This document shows, piece by piece, positions 53,992 through 62,585 of a stretch of DNA of 64,000 nt. Source of the stretch: Ruminococcus sp. (GTDB taxonomy: Bacteria > Bacillota > Clostridia > Oscillospirales > Ruminococcaceae). The position numbers were made by a program, and so were the translations under genes. The notes beneath the pieces were generated by a model that worked only from the letters and a program-made list of their open reading frames with translations, was not told the DNA's origin and ran no database searches. Positions within the stretch are counted from its first letter, which is position 1, and each line of letters opens with the position of its first letter. The stretch covers positions 1 to 64,000 of the forward strand of contig JAFVCV010000046.1 in assembly GCA_017478965.1 (NCBI GenBank), in the 5' to 3' direction.

Positions 53992-54321
53992 ATGGACATA
54001 ATAAAAGAACAGCTCATATGCACCGGAACAGACCGCAGTCTTGTAAGGGCCGAGCTTTGCGTTGACAGCGCCGCCGAGCTTCCGGGGAAGAACGATATAA
54101 GCGGCAGGACCCTGGCAGCAGGCTCGTTAGCCTGGGATATTTCTGCCGGGAGGTTTTACGGCATGAAGTCAGACGGCACCTGGGTCGATCAGACTGCCGG
54201 CAGTTCGGTGAGCGCTCAGAGTACGTCCCTGAACGCTCCCGCAGGATTTGACGGAGTTATCGACCTTGCCAGTCTCGGGGAGGTGGAGCCTGATGTTGAA
54301 GGAAATCCTCAGGGCAGCTAA
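53992..54321 (+). CDS. Phage structural-like small protein
   Basis: The 109-residue protein has a motif AELPGKNDISGRTLAAGSLAWDISAGRFYGM followed by DGTWVDQT, a two-strand pattern seen in short phage tail or head-associated proteins of Firmicutes. No signal peptide. ATG 53992 sits 6 nt behind AAAGGAGA. It overlaps the next gene by 29 nt. There is no other phage gene around, so the pair is an isolated phage remnant or a co-opted module. Confidence 0.5.
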   Translation: MDIIKEQLICTGTDRSLVRAELCVDSAAELPGKNDISGRTLAAGSLAWDISAGRFYGMKSDGTWVDQTAGSSVSAQSTSLNAPAGFDGVIDLASLGEVEPDVEGNPQGS

Positions 54322-55126
54322 GGGCCTTCCCGCCGGGAACGGTATCGAGCTGGTTTTCGGCCTGAGTCTCAGACCTGAGCGGGGCGTGAATGAATACACA
54401 GGACCTCTGCCTGCCGCCATCGCCACCGCTGCGGGAATGATGATGGACTACAGGATATACGGCACCGAGGAAGGCTGCGGCACAGCCTCAGGTCAGGGAT
54501 ACAAGCTCACTGTTTCAAGCAATGGCATACCCTGTGAGATAAGTCTGGGCCATGATAAGCTTATGAAAGACGAGTATGTTGACTATGGGAGCAACAGGAT
54601 AATGCGCCGGACCGCCCAGCTCATAGGTCCTGATGCCCTTGACCCGGAAAACGGCTGGGAAAAGGGCGTCCTGCTGCGCTATAACGGCGTTTCTGTGTCG
54701 GCGGAGACCTTTGCAGCCTACGGTTTCATACCTGTTGAGCCGGACACTGTTTATTACAGGAGACAAAGCGGCAACCAGTCATCCGTAGCGGGGATATGGT
54801 ATTATGACGAAGACAAACAGCTCATCTCTGCTGAGCGTTTCACAGGCGTCGCCATCTCAGTCACGACTCCTGAGAACTGTAGGTATGTAAGGTTCAGCTA
54901 TTACCGTGGCCTGACCTTTGATTACTTTGGCAGGTCAGAGATCACAGCTGCGGAAGATATACCTCCATATTATTCACAAGAACAGCCAGCAGTTCAGCTG
55001 CCGGTCATTCCCGCTTTTGCAGGAACCACCCTCATCACCTCTCCCGATGTGCCTGAAAAGGTGTATCTCAAATATCCCGTGCAGAACTCCTCCCGGCAGG
55101 CAAATGCCGCTCAGATAGATAACTGA
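54293..55126 (+). CDS. Phage tail/baseplate-like protein
   Basis: The 277-residue protein lacks a signal peptide. Its second half has VAGIWYYDEDKQLI then VTTPENCRYVRFSYYRG, a carbohydrate-binding-like beta sandwich common in phage receptor-binding and tail-associated proteins (about residues 165-235). A first half with IAISTG-like repeats cannot be assigned. The start is ATG 54293, 10 nt after GAGGTGG. The overlap with the preceding phage-like gene points to a single transcript. A terminator at 55150-55187 follows. Confidence 0.5.
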   Translation: MLKEILRAAKGLPAGNGIELVFGLSLRPERGVNEYTGPLPAAIATAAGMMMDYRIYGTEEGCGTASGQGYKLTVSSNGIPCEISLGHDKLMKDEYVDYGSNRIMRRTAQLIGPDALDPENGWEKGVLLRYNGVSVSAETFAAYGFIPVEPDTVYYRRQSGNQSSVAGIWYYDEDKQLISAERFTGVAISVTTPENCRYVRFSYYRGLTFDYFGRSEITAAEDIPPYYSQEQPAVQLPVIPAFAGTTLITSPDVPEKVYLKYPVQNSSRQANAAQIDN

Positions 55127-55149
55127 GTAAAAAACTGTACATAAAAAAC

Positions 55150-55187
55150 TGCGGCCCGTGCAAACTAAAGCAGGGCCGCATTTATTT
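55150..55187 (+). terminator. Terminator of the phage-like pair
   Basis: TGCGGCCC (55150-55157) pairs with GGGCCGCA (55173-55180), followed by TTTATTTT. Confidence 0.8.
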
Positions 55188-55245
55188 TCGGCCTTTGGTC
55201 CAAATGTCCAGATAATTACCCGCAAAATATAAGAGAGTATAAAAT

Positions 55246-55325
55246 TAGACAGATTAGCCCAAAAATCAGCGGCCAAATTTGTCTAAAATTTTGTCGGAAA
55301 AAGAGAAAACAGCTATAGACAAATC
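55246..55325. promoter_or_regulatory. Three TAGACA boxes upstream of the L,D-transpeptidase
   Basis: TAGACAGATT (55246-55255), its inverted form AAATTTGTCTA (55275-55285) and a direct copy TAGACAAATC (55316-55325) lie in the 150 nt before the gene; the third overlaps the -35 box TAGACA of the promoter. Repeated boxes at a promoter suggest a regulator site. Confidence 0.35.
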
Positions 55326-55345
55326 GAGCCGCAGTGTGTTATAAT
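55316..55345 (+). promoter_or_regulatory. Promoter of the L,D-transpeptidase gene
   Basis: TAGACA (55316-55321) and TATAAT (55340-55345) are 18 bp apart, 50 nt before the ATG. Confidence 0.6.
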
Positions 55346-55394
55346 ATAAAAGGTAGAATATAACTTTATGTATTGTAAGGAAGGGAATGCTATA

Positions 55395-56900
55395 ATGAGC
55401 TCAGGTTCTGTTAGTATTGAGAAAAATGCAGTTTCAGCAAACAGGAAAAAGAGAAAGAAAAAAGGCCGCAAGAATTATGTGGTGCCTATCTGCGCCGGCA
55501 TAACCGCTATACTTATCGCTGCGGCGGGTATAGGGTATTTTTCGGGCAGAATGGCGTATAAGGATAAATTTCTTAACGACACGTTTATAAATGGCATCGA
55601 CGTCAGCGGCATGACCGTGGACGAGGCAGTGAAGGCACTGAAGGCTGACGAGGTCCCTCAGGTGCTGAAGATAACCGCTATAGACGGGGTAGAGTTCGAT
55701 ATACCCACCGCTGGGTTCGACTATCACAGGAACGGCTCAGAGGAGATAAAGGAGCTTTATAAGGACGTTGACCATGCTGCCTGGTTCACAGGTTACGCCG
55801 GCAGGACCGAATTCCGGTATGAGGACCGTGCAGATTTTAACAGTGAAAAGCTGGAAAAGCTGCTGAGGGATCAGGCCTGGGGCGCAAAAGAAACGCAGGA
55901 CGCTCACATTGAGCTGACTGATGAGGGCTATGTGGTCTATGATGAGATACAGGGCAATAAAGTCACCGACATGGATAAGCTGGTGGAGACAGTTGAGGCT
56001 GCTGTGGAAGGAGGAGCCTTTGAGGTGGAGCTGACGGCAGGGTCAGGGGTCTATGATCTGCCCGGGGTCACTTCAGAGAGTTTCAAGGAGCAGAGCGAGG
56101 CTCTCAACAATGTTTTCAATATTTCCATAACCTATGATTTCGACTACACCACTGAGACTCTGACTGGCAAGGAGCTCATCGCCATGCTTAATCTGGACGA
56201 TATGGGCAACTACAGCGTTGACAGGGACAAGGCTATGGAGTATGTGGAAAAGCTTGCGGAGAAGTATGATACCTTTGACACGCCCAGGAAGTTCCATGCC
56301 ACCCTCCAGGGTGACATCACCGTGGAGCCCAGCTCCGATGCGAAGTACGGCTGGTATATCTGGCAGGAACCCACCTGTGACGAGCTGGTGGAGATGATAG
56401 AGGACGGGGTGAGCATCGACAGCGTTGACCCCATCTATTACGAGGCAGCTGACGGCGCCTTTGTTTTCACAGGCGTTGAAGAGGCCAGGACCGCAGACGA
56501 CGATATAGGGGACACCTATATCGAGGTCGATCTGAGCAATCAGGAGCTGTGGTATTATAAGGACGGCAAGCAGGAGTATGACTGCTATATAGTTTCGGGT
56601 CAGACTACCTCTATGGCAAGGACCACTCTTGAGGGCGTTTACAAGCTCTGGAACAAGCAGACCAATTACCGTATGAAGGACCGTAATGCTGACGGTGAGG
56701 AGTTGGACGTTACTACCAATTACTGGAACAATGTTTCCCTCTGCGGCATCGGACTGCACGATTCCACCTGGAGAGGCGCTTTCGGCGGTGAGATCTATAA
56801 GTGGAACGGCTCTCACGGCTGTATAAATATGCCCTATGAGGGTTCAAAGTTCATCTATGACAATGTGGAGCTTGGAACACCTGTGGTTATGTATTACTGA
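55395..56900 (+). CDS. L,D-transpeptidase with PG-binding domains
   Basis: The 501-residue protein has an N-terminal lysine-rich cytoplasmic head, one membrane helix (about 31-52), two peptidoglycan-binding type 4 domains (about 60-300) and a YkuD catalytic domain (about 385-501) whose SHGCIN motif holds Cys476 and its histidine. Such enzymes make 3-3 cross-links between meso-diaminopimelate residues, which resist beta-lactams. I chose ATG 55395 behind AAGGAAGGG; an ATG at 55368 is an alternative. The promoter at 55316-55345 and terminator at 56922-56952 make a single-gene unit. Confidence 0.93.
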   Translation: MSSGSVSIEKNAVSANRKKRKKKGRKNYVVPICAGITAILIAAAGIGYFSGRMAYKDKFLNDTFINGIDVSGMTVDEAVKALKADEVPQVLKITAIDGVEFDIPTAGFDYHRNGSEEIKELYKDVDHAAWFTGYAGRTEFRYEDRADFNSEKLEKLLRDQAWGAKETQDAHIELTDEGYVVYDEIQGNKVTDMDKLVETVEAAVEGGAFEVELTAGSGVYDLPGVTSESFKEQSEALNNVFNISITYDFDYTTETLTGKELIAMLNLDDMGNYSVDRDKAMEYVEKLAEKYDTFDTPRKFHATLQGDITVEPSSDAKYGWYIWQEPTCDELVEMIEDGVSIDSVDPIYYEAADGAFVFTGVEEARTADDDIGDTYIEVDLSNQELWYYKDGKQEYDCYIVSGQTTSMARTTLEGVYKLWNKQTNYRMKDRNADGEELDVTTNYWNNVSLCGIGLHDSTWRGAFGGEIYKWNGSHGCINMPYEGSKFIYDNVELGTPVVMYY

Positions 56901-56921
56901 TGACATACCAATAAAGACGAA

Positions 56922-56952
56922 AGCCTTCCTGCGCTTGCAGGAAGGCTTTTTT
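56922..56952 (+). terminator. Terminator between L,D-transpeptidase and glycosidase genes
   Basis: AGCCTTCCTGC (56922-56932) pairs with GCAGGAAGGCT (56937-56947), followed by TTTTT; T-rich tails lie on both strands. Confidence 0.92.
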
Positions 56953-56960
56953 GCTGTGGA

Positions 56961-58409
56961 TCATAATTCTACCGGCTCGTACTCCACTCTCAGAGCAGGG
57001 AGCTTTTCCAGCTTATAGCGGTACTCAAACATACCGTTGGGAGCGTCAAGATCGTTCTCGCCGGTGGCCGGGGGCGCAAATATCCTCAGGGTCAGGTCGG
57101 CAGGCCCCTCCAGACGGTCGTTATAGAATGCGCTCATCAGGTCGATGACCTTAGCCTTTGGGGACTTGTAGAACCACTTGCCGTTTATTTCCAGCATAAG
57201 ATTGCTGTCGTCCTCAAAAGTCAGCTCGCAGAAATGGGGGTCGCCTTCAAAATGCAGGGGTATCTCTATCCCCACTGCATCCTCGGAATTACCCCAGATC
57301 AGCTCTGCGCTGCCCCTAGGGTCCAGTTCCTCTTTTCTCTCCATGACCGGCATGAACATACTGTCGTGAAGTATCTCCTTGTAAGTCTCCATCACCGGCT
57401 GCTCTATGCCGCAGTTTGCGTTGTTGGGGTCCTCGATCTCCAGACCCAGGCGGCCTCTATCTCTGAACTGATAGAAGGTAAATCCCGAGAACCACTGCTC
57501 CGGGTCCTCCTTCAGCAGGTCACAGAAATCCTTTACCATCTTAGCCTGGTCGTAGGCTCCGGTAACATCGCCGTCCGCATTGAACTCGCTCATTACCATA
57601 GGCTTGGTCTTGCCGCCGTTTATGACAGTGAACCTTTTGAAGCTCTTCTTTGTCAGGTCATAGGTGTTGTCCACCGTATCCCTCTTAAAGCTCTTGTTCT
57701 CGGCTCCTCTCAGCGCCACGTCGTAGGGCCAGCCCCAGTGGAGAGCCATATACTTGTCCACAGACCAGATATCAGTCTCTCTGACGGCCTGTGAGAATTC
57801 TTTCTCCATGATGATCTCCGTGGCGCTGGGGTCCTCTATCCCGCCGATGCAAAGCACCGTCAGAACGTTGGGAGCGTGTTCTTTAAGTATCTTATTGAAT
57901 CTGCAGTAGAAGTCGGCCACGCCCTGATAGGTGGTCCTCTTGGTGAAAGAGAACCAGTTGCCTGTGGCCTCATGGTTCACCCTCAGGAACACTCTGCCAA
58001 AGGTCCTCAGGTCCTCTGCGATGGCTATGAGCTGCTCATCGCTGACATTTGGGTCAACGGTCAGGGTCAGCGTAACGTCCTGCCCGTGGCGCCTTACGTC
58101 CCTCATGAAGGTAAAGGGCTCGCCCTCTCTGTCGCCCTCCAGGCCGCCTTTGTAGGTGAAGTAGTCGTCATAAGGATAATCCCACTGAAAGCTGACCTCA
58201 GCGTCCTTCATGACCTCAGATATCCTCCCGGGAAATTCCTTGTCCAGGGGATAGTAACAGTACATAAGACTGATGCTCCTGTGAGGTCTGCCCAGCTTGT
58301 GCAGGATATAGTCCTGGTCAACATACTCTCCTCTCTCCGAACCGTCCCCCAGGTCCAGAGCGACCCTTGCGGGGCCCATGTGTACATAATAAGCCTTTTC
58401 GATATCCAT
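56961..58409 (-). CDS. GH26-like glycoside hydrolase, cytosolic
   Basis: The 482-residue protein reads as a clan-A TIM barrel: a strand RVFLRVNHEATGNWFSF with Glu147 matches the acid/base motif of family GH26 mannanases, and KPMVMSEFNADG with Glu275 the nucleophile strand. A C-terminal beta domain (about 370-480) follows. There is no signal peptide, so it would act on internal oligosaccharides, unlike secreted mannanases. It could also belong to a related uncharacterised family. Start ATG 58409 follows GGAGGAG. It runs behind the beta-lactamase-like gene, after a terminator. Confidence 0.65.
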   Translation of the reverse strand: MDIEKAYYVHMGPARVALDLGDGSERGEYVDQDYILHKLGRPHRSISLMYCYYPLDKEFPGRISEVMKDAEVSFQWDYPYDDYFTYKGGLEGDREGEPFTFMRDVRRHGQDVTLTLTVDPNVSDEQLIAIAEDLRTFGRVFLRVNHEATGNWFSFTKRTTYQGVADFYCRFNKILKEHAPNVLTVLCIGGIEDPSATEIIMEKEFSQAVRETDIWSVDKYMALHWGWPYDVALRGAENKSFKRDTVDNTYDLTKKSFKRFTVINGGKTKPMVMSEFNADGDVTGAYDQAKMVKDFCDLLKEDPEQWFSGFTFYQFRDRGRLGLEIEDPNNANCGIEQPVMETYKEILHDSMFMPVMERKEELDPRGSAELIWGNSEDAVGIEIPLHFEGDPHFCELTFEDDSNLMLEINGKWFYKSPKAKVIDLMSAFYNDRLEGPADLTLRIFAPPATGENDLDAPNGMFEYRYKLEKLPALRVEYEPVEL

Positions 58410-58445
58410 ATCGATCTCCTCCTGATACGAAGTTTTTTCTATGAA

Positions 58446-58487
58446 AAAAGCGTATTCAAATCTTTTGAATTCAAATACGCATTTTTA
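58446..58487 (-). terminator. Terminator of the beta-lactamase-like lipoprotein gene
   Basis: GCGTATT (58450-58456) and AATACGC (58474-58480) pair with extended complementarity, and a T-run follows on the minus strand (58444-58449). Confidence 0.7.
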
Positions 58488-58499
58488 ACTTATGCTCTC

Positions 58500-59762
58500 T
58501 TACTGAGCGATGAGCGAATTGATATCGTCCATCACAACCGAGATCTCCTTGAACACCTTGCAGGCCTCCGGCGTCTCCGGCATCTGCTGAGTGAATATCG
58601 TCAGCACAAAGGGCGAGGGCGCATAGACTATGGCACAGTCATGGAAACAAACGTCCATAGCGTCCGACCCGTATTTGTGGGCCACATCGTACTTAGCTCC
58701 CAGAGCCTGGCCTATCTGTATGTTCATGTCAGTGTCGCACATCAGGTCAATGAGCCACTGTCCTTCCTGACTCTCCTGAGCGAACTCGTAAATGTCGGTG
58801 TAATTTCTCACCATATCCTCAGGTGTGCAGTCTGTGAACACCCAGCTGTCCCCCAGGAAGAACCCTGATCCCAGCCTGTTCTGCATCTCATTGAAGTCCC
58901 ACACTCCGTAATTGCGGCAGAGCATCAGATAAGCTGTGTTGTCACTTTCCTGAATGGCCAGCTCCATCAGCTCTCTCGTGGTCCATACGCTGCCCCAGTC
59001 GGACTTTGCCAGCTTCCCCTCGGTATCTCCGTCAAACTGGCAGTTTCTGGTTATCTCATCGTCCAGATCAACGCCCTTTTCCAGCAGACACTTGACCAGG
59101 GGAGCCTTTATGGTACTGCAAGTGCGAAAAGAGCTGTACTGATTATAGCCTATGTAAGCCCCTGTATCCATATTCTTGTAAACAAAGCCCATCCTGAACC
59201 CGCTGTTATTTATTATCTGCTGCAATCTGTCAAAGCAGTTTTGCAGCTCCTCATTGGAGTAGACCATCCCCAGACCGTTCACTTCAAAGCTGTAGCCGCC
59301 TACGCTGGCCTCTTCGGCATCTCCTGCTGCGACCGCCGCCTCCACGGCCTCGTTATGCACTGGCTCGTCATAGGCCTGAAGATACTTTGTGGTGGTATCG
59401 AACATATATATGTCCGAAAAATCACCCAGCTTGTAGCCGTTGGTGTAATCAATGTCCTTCATGGCATCGTAATTCCTCGGCAGGGTAACGTCCTCATCAT
59501 CGTCCTTGACCGGGTCTTCTTCAGTGACTTTCTCCGTGGCCTCTTCAGCAGTGGTAACAACGGTAGTGACCGATGTTTCAACAGTGCTTTTCTCTTTTGT
59601 GACTTCAGGCGCAGCCGTGGTGATCTTCACAGCCGTTGTCCCGTTACTGTTGTTATTGTGGGTAACAGCGTCCGCATCTATCCCCGTGGTCCCGCAGCCC
59701 TGTATCGTCAAACAAAGCGCCGCCGCAACAGCGGCAAGAATATATTTTTTCTCCAAAAACAA
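58500..59762 (-). CDS. Beta-lactamase-like serine hydrolase lipoprotein
   Basis: The 420-residue protein has a lipobox TIQGC with Cys23, a Thr/Glu-rich linker (about 30-95) and a class A beta-lactamase/serine hydrolase domain. The motifs are STIK (216-219, nucleophile Ser216), SDN (273-275) and HKYG near residue 363 in place of KTG. Such lipoproteins hydrolyse or bind wall peptides or beta-lactams at the outer face of the membrane. The minus-strand promoter is at 59864-59892. Whether it is a true beta-lactamase cannot be decided. Confidence 0.8.
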   Translation of the reverse strand: MFLEKKYILAAVAAALCLTIQGCGTTGIDADAVTHNNNSNGTTAVKITTAAPEVTKEKSTVETSVTTVVTTAEEATEKVTEEDPVKDDDEDVTLPRNYDAMKDIDYTNGYKLGDFSDIYMFDTTTKYLQAYDEPVHNEAVEAAVAAGDAEEASVGGYSFEVNGLGMVYSNEELQNCFDRLQQIINNSGFRMGFVYKNMDTGAYIGYNQYSSFRTCSTIKAPLVKCLLEKGVDLDDEITRNCQFDGDTEGKLAKSDWGSVWTTRELMELAIQESDNTAYLMLCRNYGVWDFNEMQNRLGSGFFLGDSWVFTDCTPEDMVRNYTDIYEFAQESQEGQWLIDLMCDTDMNIQIGQALGAKYDVAHKYGSDAMDVCFHDCAIVYAPSPFVLTIFTQQMPETPEACKVFKEISVVMDDINSLIAQ

Positions 59763-59863
59763 CTACCTCGTTCCTGATATGTTCTCCAGCCCCTGGGCAG
59801 AACAAAATGAAAAAAGGGCTCCTGTTATTTACCGTCCAAATAAATGAACAATTATACCCCATT

Positions 59864-59892
59864 ATAATAACATGATTTACCTCAAAAGTCAA
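59864..59892 (-). promoter_or_regulatory. Promoter of the serine hydrolase gene
   Basis: On the minus strand TTGACT (59887-59892) and TATTAT (59864-59869) are 17 bp apart. It gives a leader of about 100 nt. Confidence 0.75.
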
Positions 59893-60049
59893 GCATTTTT
59901 TAAACATTTGACAAATTTTACAATTAGATCAGACTCATAAAGTGCAACTCTGCTGAAATCACCCTGTTAAAAAAAGACTGATGAAAAATTAATAATAATA
60001 TATTATCATTGATTAAGGGCAGCTTCCCCAAGGAAAGGAAAATGCGGAT

Positions 60050-60973
60050 ATGGATGCAGGGCTGATAATAGGGCGGCAGATACTTATAATGTTCATAATA
60101 CTGTTCATAGGCTTTGGCTGTTCAAAGAAAGGGCTGATAACCAGGGAGGGCAACAAGCAGCTCAGTGCGGTGGCGCTTCACATCGTCAACCCCCTGCTGA
60201 TCTTCATGGCATACCAGACCGACCACAGCAGCCGGCTCATGAAAGGGCTGTGCTGGTCCTTTCTGCTGTCGGCGGTGAGCTTTGGGGTTATGATCGGGCT
60301 GTCCGGGCTGATAGTCTCCGGAAAGCGTGAGGACTTTGCTCTGGAGCGTTTTTCCTGCGTTTACTCCAACTGCGGCTTTATCGGCATACCTCTTATCCGT
60401 GGGATCTACGGCGATGAGGGCGTTCTTTACCTGACGGCTTATATCACCCTGTTCAATATCCTTGTCTGGACCCACGGATACATGACCATGAAGGGTCAGG
60501 CTGACCGCAGCACTTTTTTTAAGGCTCTCAGGGCGCCCTCAGTGGTGGCTGTGTTCTTAGGGTTCATCTTCTATCTTGGCAGCATCAGGCTCCCTGGGGT
60601 CCTGTCCTCCTCGCTGCAATACGTGGCGGATATGAACACACCCTTAGCCATGCTCATCGCCGGGGCGGCCGCCGCACAGACAGACTTTAAAAAGGCAGTC
60701 AGGAACAAGGGCCTTTATCTCGTGGCCGCCATGAAACTGCTGATATTGCCTATGGCCGCCTTTTTCATAATGAAGCTTTTCCCCGCACCTGCGCTGGTGC
60801 TCATGACAGTAACCATAGCCGCCGCCTGCCCCGTAGCCACCACCGGCACTATGTTCGCTATCCAGATGGACAAAAAGCCGGAGCGCTGCTCGGAATTCTT
60901 TGCCGTCACCACTCTGCTCAGCGCTCTGACTCTTCCCCTTATCACCGCCCTTACGGGCCTGATGCTTGCATGA
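60050..60973 (+). CDS. AEC family transporter (auxin efflux carrier-like)
   Basis: The 307-residue protein has ten predicted membrane helices and the AEC motifs in two halves, LSAVALHIVNPLLIFMAYQ and a later GTMFAIQMDK. Bacterial members export malate, or other organic acids, or amino acids; the substrate is not known here. The N-terminal NCG/NCGFIG stretch typical of the family is at about residue 105. No neighbour is co-transcribed. GGAAAGGAAAA precedes ATG 60050. Confidence 0.85.
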   Translation: MDAGLIIGRQILIMFIILFIGFGCSKKGLITREGNKQLSAVALHIVNPLLIFMAYQTDHSSRLMKGLCWSFLLSAVSFGVMIGLSGLIVSGKREDFALERFSCVYSNCGFIGIPLIRGIYGDEGVLYLTAYITLFNILVWTHGYMTMKGQADRSTFFKALRAPSVVAVFLGFIFYLGSIRLPGVLSSSLQYVADMNTPLAMLIAGAAAAQTDFKKAVRNKGLYLVAAMKLLILPMAAFFIMKLFPAPALVLMTVTIAAACPVATTGTMFAIQMDKKPERCSEFFAVTTLLSALTLPLITALTGLMLA

Positions 60974-60977
60974 AAAT

Positions 60978-61019
60978 ACGCCTCCGGCAGCGGTCAGTTC
61001 AGACCCTTGCCGGGGGCGT
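60978..61019. terminator. Bidirectional terminator between AEC transporter and dacF-like genes
   Basis: ACGCCTCCGGCA (60978-60989) pairs with TGCCGGGGGCGT (61008-61019) with one mismatch; T-rich tails occur on both sides. Confidence 0.65.
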
Positions 61020-61041
61020 TGATATTTTGATATCTGCCCGT

Positions 61042-62472
61042 TCAGCGGTTGTGCTTTCTCAGGTACTTGCGCTGTGCCAAGATAAAGTGTACGATGCAGT
61101 AAGCCGTCAGCCCCGCAATTATCAGCCCTAAAGTCACCTTGAACAGCGTCGAGCTGAAATAGGACTTGGCTATGGCCAGCTTTTCCTTCACCGGCGAACG
61201 TTCCACACTGGAGGTGGAGACCAGGTCGATGGTGGTTATAGTCTCTCCATTATACCTCAGCTCCATCTGTCCCAGAACATCGCCCTTTTCGATGGGCGCC
61301 ACGATATTCTCCTTGACGGTGATGACCCTCTGGACCTCCCCGATATCCACGTTCAGCGGCCACATCTGCGAATAGCCCCCAGCCGGCTTGAGGTTGGCAT
61401 AATCCACCTTCTTGCCGAAAGCCACTTTAACGTCTCTGACCTCGCTGCTGCTGTTGATGAAATCAGTCTGTTTGAGCATATTGAAAGCCCAGTTGTAGAG
61501 ATGGATATGGTCCAGCATATTGTAATAGACGATACTGTCAGCATAAAGAGAATATGGGTCCTGCTCGCCCTTTACATAGTCCTCCGCCAGCTTGTCCATA
61601 GGCGCCCCCAGGGTCACTGTCAGATACGGTATCTGGTCATAGACCGCATAGGTGGCCAGACACCGTCCGGCGGCGTCCGTGGTGCCGGTCTTTATACCTC
61701 TGCACTGAGAATAGTAGTAGTAGGAATTGCCGTTTACCATATAGTTGGTGTTTATCAGCATGGTCCCGGGGTCGTGGTAATCTGTCGGCTCCATAGCATA
61801 GGAGGCATAGCTGACTATCTCGCTGAAAACCGGGAACTTGTCGATGGCATAGCGGCACATCTTTGCCACGTCCTCCGCAGTGGAATAGTTCTGCTGGGTG
61901 AAAAGACCGTGAGCGTTGGAAAAATGTGTGTTTATCATATCCAGCTCACCGGCCTTGCGGTTCATAAGATCAATAAAATCATCAAGGCTCCCGGCGACGT
62001 TCACCGCAATGATATTGGCCGCCTCGCAGGCTGACTGTATCAGCAGCGCCGCCAGCAGATCGTAGTAGCTCACACTCTCATAGGGCTGGATATCCGCTGT
62101 AGATGCGTCCGTCCCGAAAAGCTCATCGAAGGCCTGGTTGTCGCCGTAGACGTAGGTGCTTTTGAGCATCTCCTCATCATCGCCCACATATTCCAGCAGC
62201 ACTATGGCCGTCATTACCTTTGTCAGCGACGCTATGGCCCGCTGCTCTCTGCTGTTTATGTCAAGTATGACTTCGCCGGTGTCAAGATTTACCATATAAG
62301 CGCAGGGCGAATAAAGCTGAAGCTCCTGCAGCTGTCCGTTGTCGTCATAATAAGTAGGCGTGAAGGTCACTGCTCCGGCAGCAAAAGACGACATCTGTAC
62401 TGCCGTCACCACTGTCAGCACCAGCACTGAAAATGACCTCAGCGCCATACTGAGTATTTTTTTCTTCCTCAT
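61042..62472 (-). CDS. D-alanyl-D-alanine carboxypeptidase (DacF/PBP5 type) with variant SxN
   Basis: The 476-residue protein has a signal peptide, the penicillin-binding catalytic domain with SLTK (Ser82-Lys85) and KTGTT (261-265), and a C-terminal beta domain, then a membrane anchor (about 448-466) and a basic tail. The usual SxN motif reads SAC (Ser147, Cys149). These enzymes trim the terminal D-Ala from peptidoglycan and are penicillin targets. The promoter TTTACA/TATAAT is at 62532-62560. A Cys in place of the Asn is unusual. Confidence 0.9.
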   Translation of the reverse strand: MRKKKILSMALRSFSVLVLTVVTAVQMSSFAAGAVTFTPTYYDDNGQLQELQLYSPCAYMVNLDTGEVILDINSREQRAIASLTKVMTAIVLLEYVGDDEEMLKSTYVYGDNQAFDELFGTDASTADIQPYESVSYYDLLAALLIQSACEAANIIAVNVAGSLDDFIDLMNRKAGELDMINTHFSNAHGLFTQQNYSTAEDVAKMCRYAIDKFPVFSEIVSYASYAMEPTDYHDPGTMLINTNYMVNGNSYYYYSQCRGIKTGTTDAAGRCLATYAVYDQIPYLTVTLGAPMDKLAEDYVKGEQDPYSLYADSIVYYNMLDHIHLYNWAFNMLKQTDFINSSSEVRDVKVAFGKKVDYANLKPAGGYSQMWPLNVDIGEVQRVITVKENIVAPIEKGDVLGQMELRYNGETITTIDLVSTSSVERSPVKEKLAIAKSYFSSTLFKVTLGLIIAGLTAYCIVHFILAQRKYLRKHNR

Positions 62473-62531
62473 ATCATCAAAAGTTCCTCTCGAACCGTTC
62501 TGCTTGTCTCTTTACAAAACGTACTGTTTAT

Positions 62532-62560
62532 ATTATAACTAATATTTTCTCATTTGTAAA
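62532..62560 (-). promoter_or_regulatory. Promoter of the carboxypeptidase gene
   Basis: On the minus strand TTTACA (62555-62560) and TATAAT (62532-62537) are 17 bp apart. Confidence 0.75.
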
Positions 62561-62585
62561 GGCATTTCAGAAATTTTCTTTTCTA

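Noticed and set aside
57876..58868. 330-codon frame antisense to the GH26-like and serine hydrolase genes
   Set aside because: It crosses two genes and the terminator between them.
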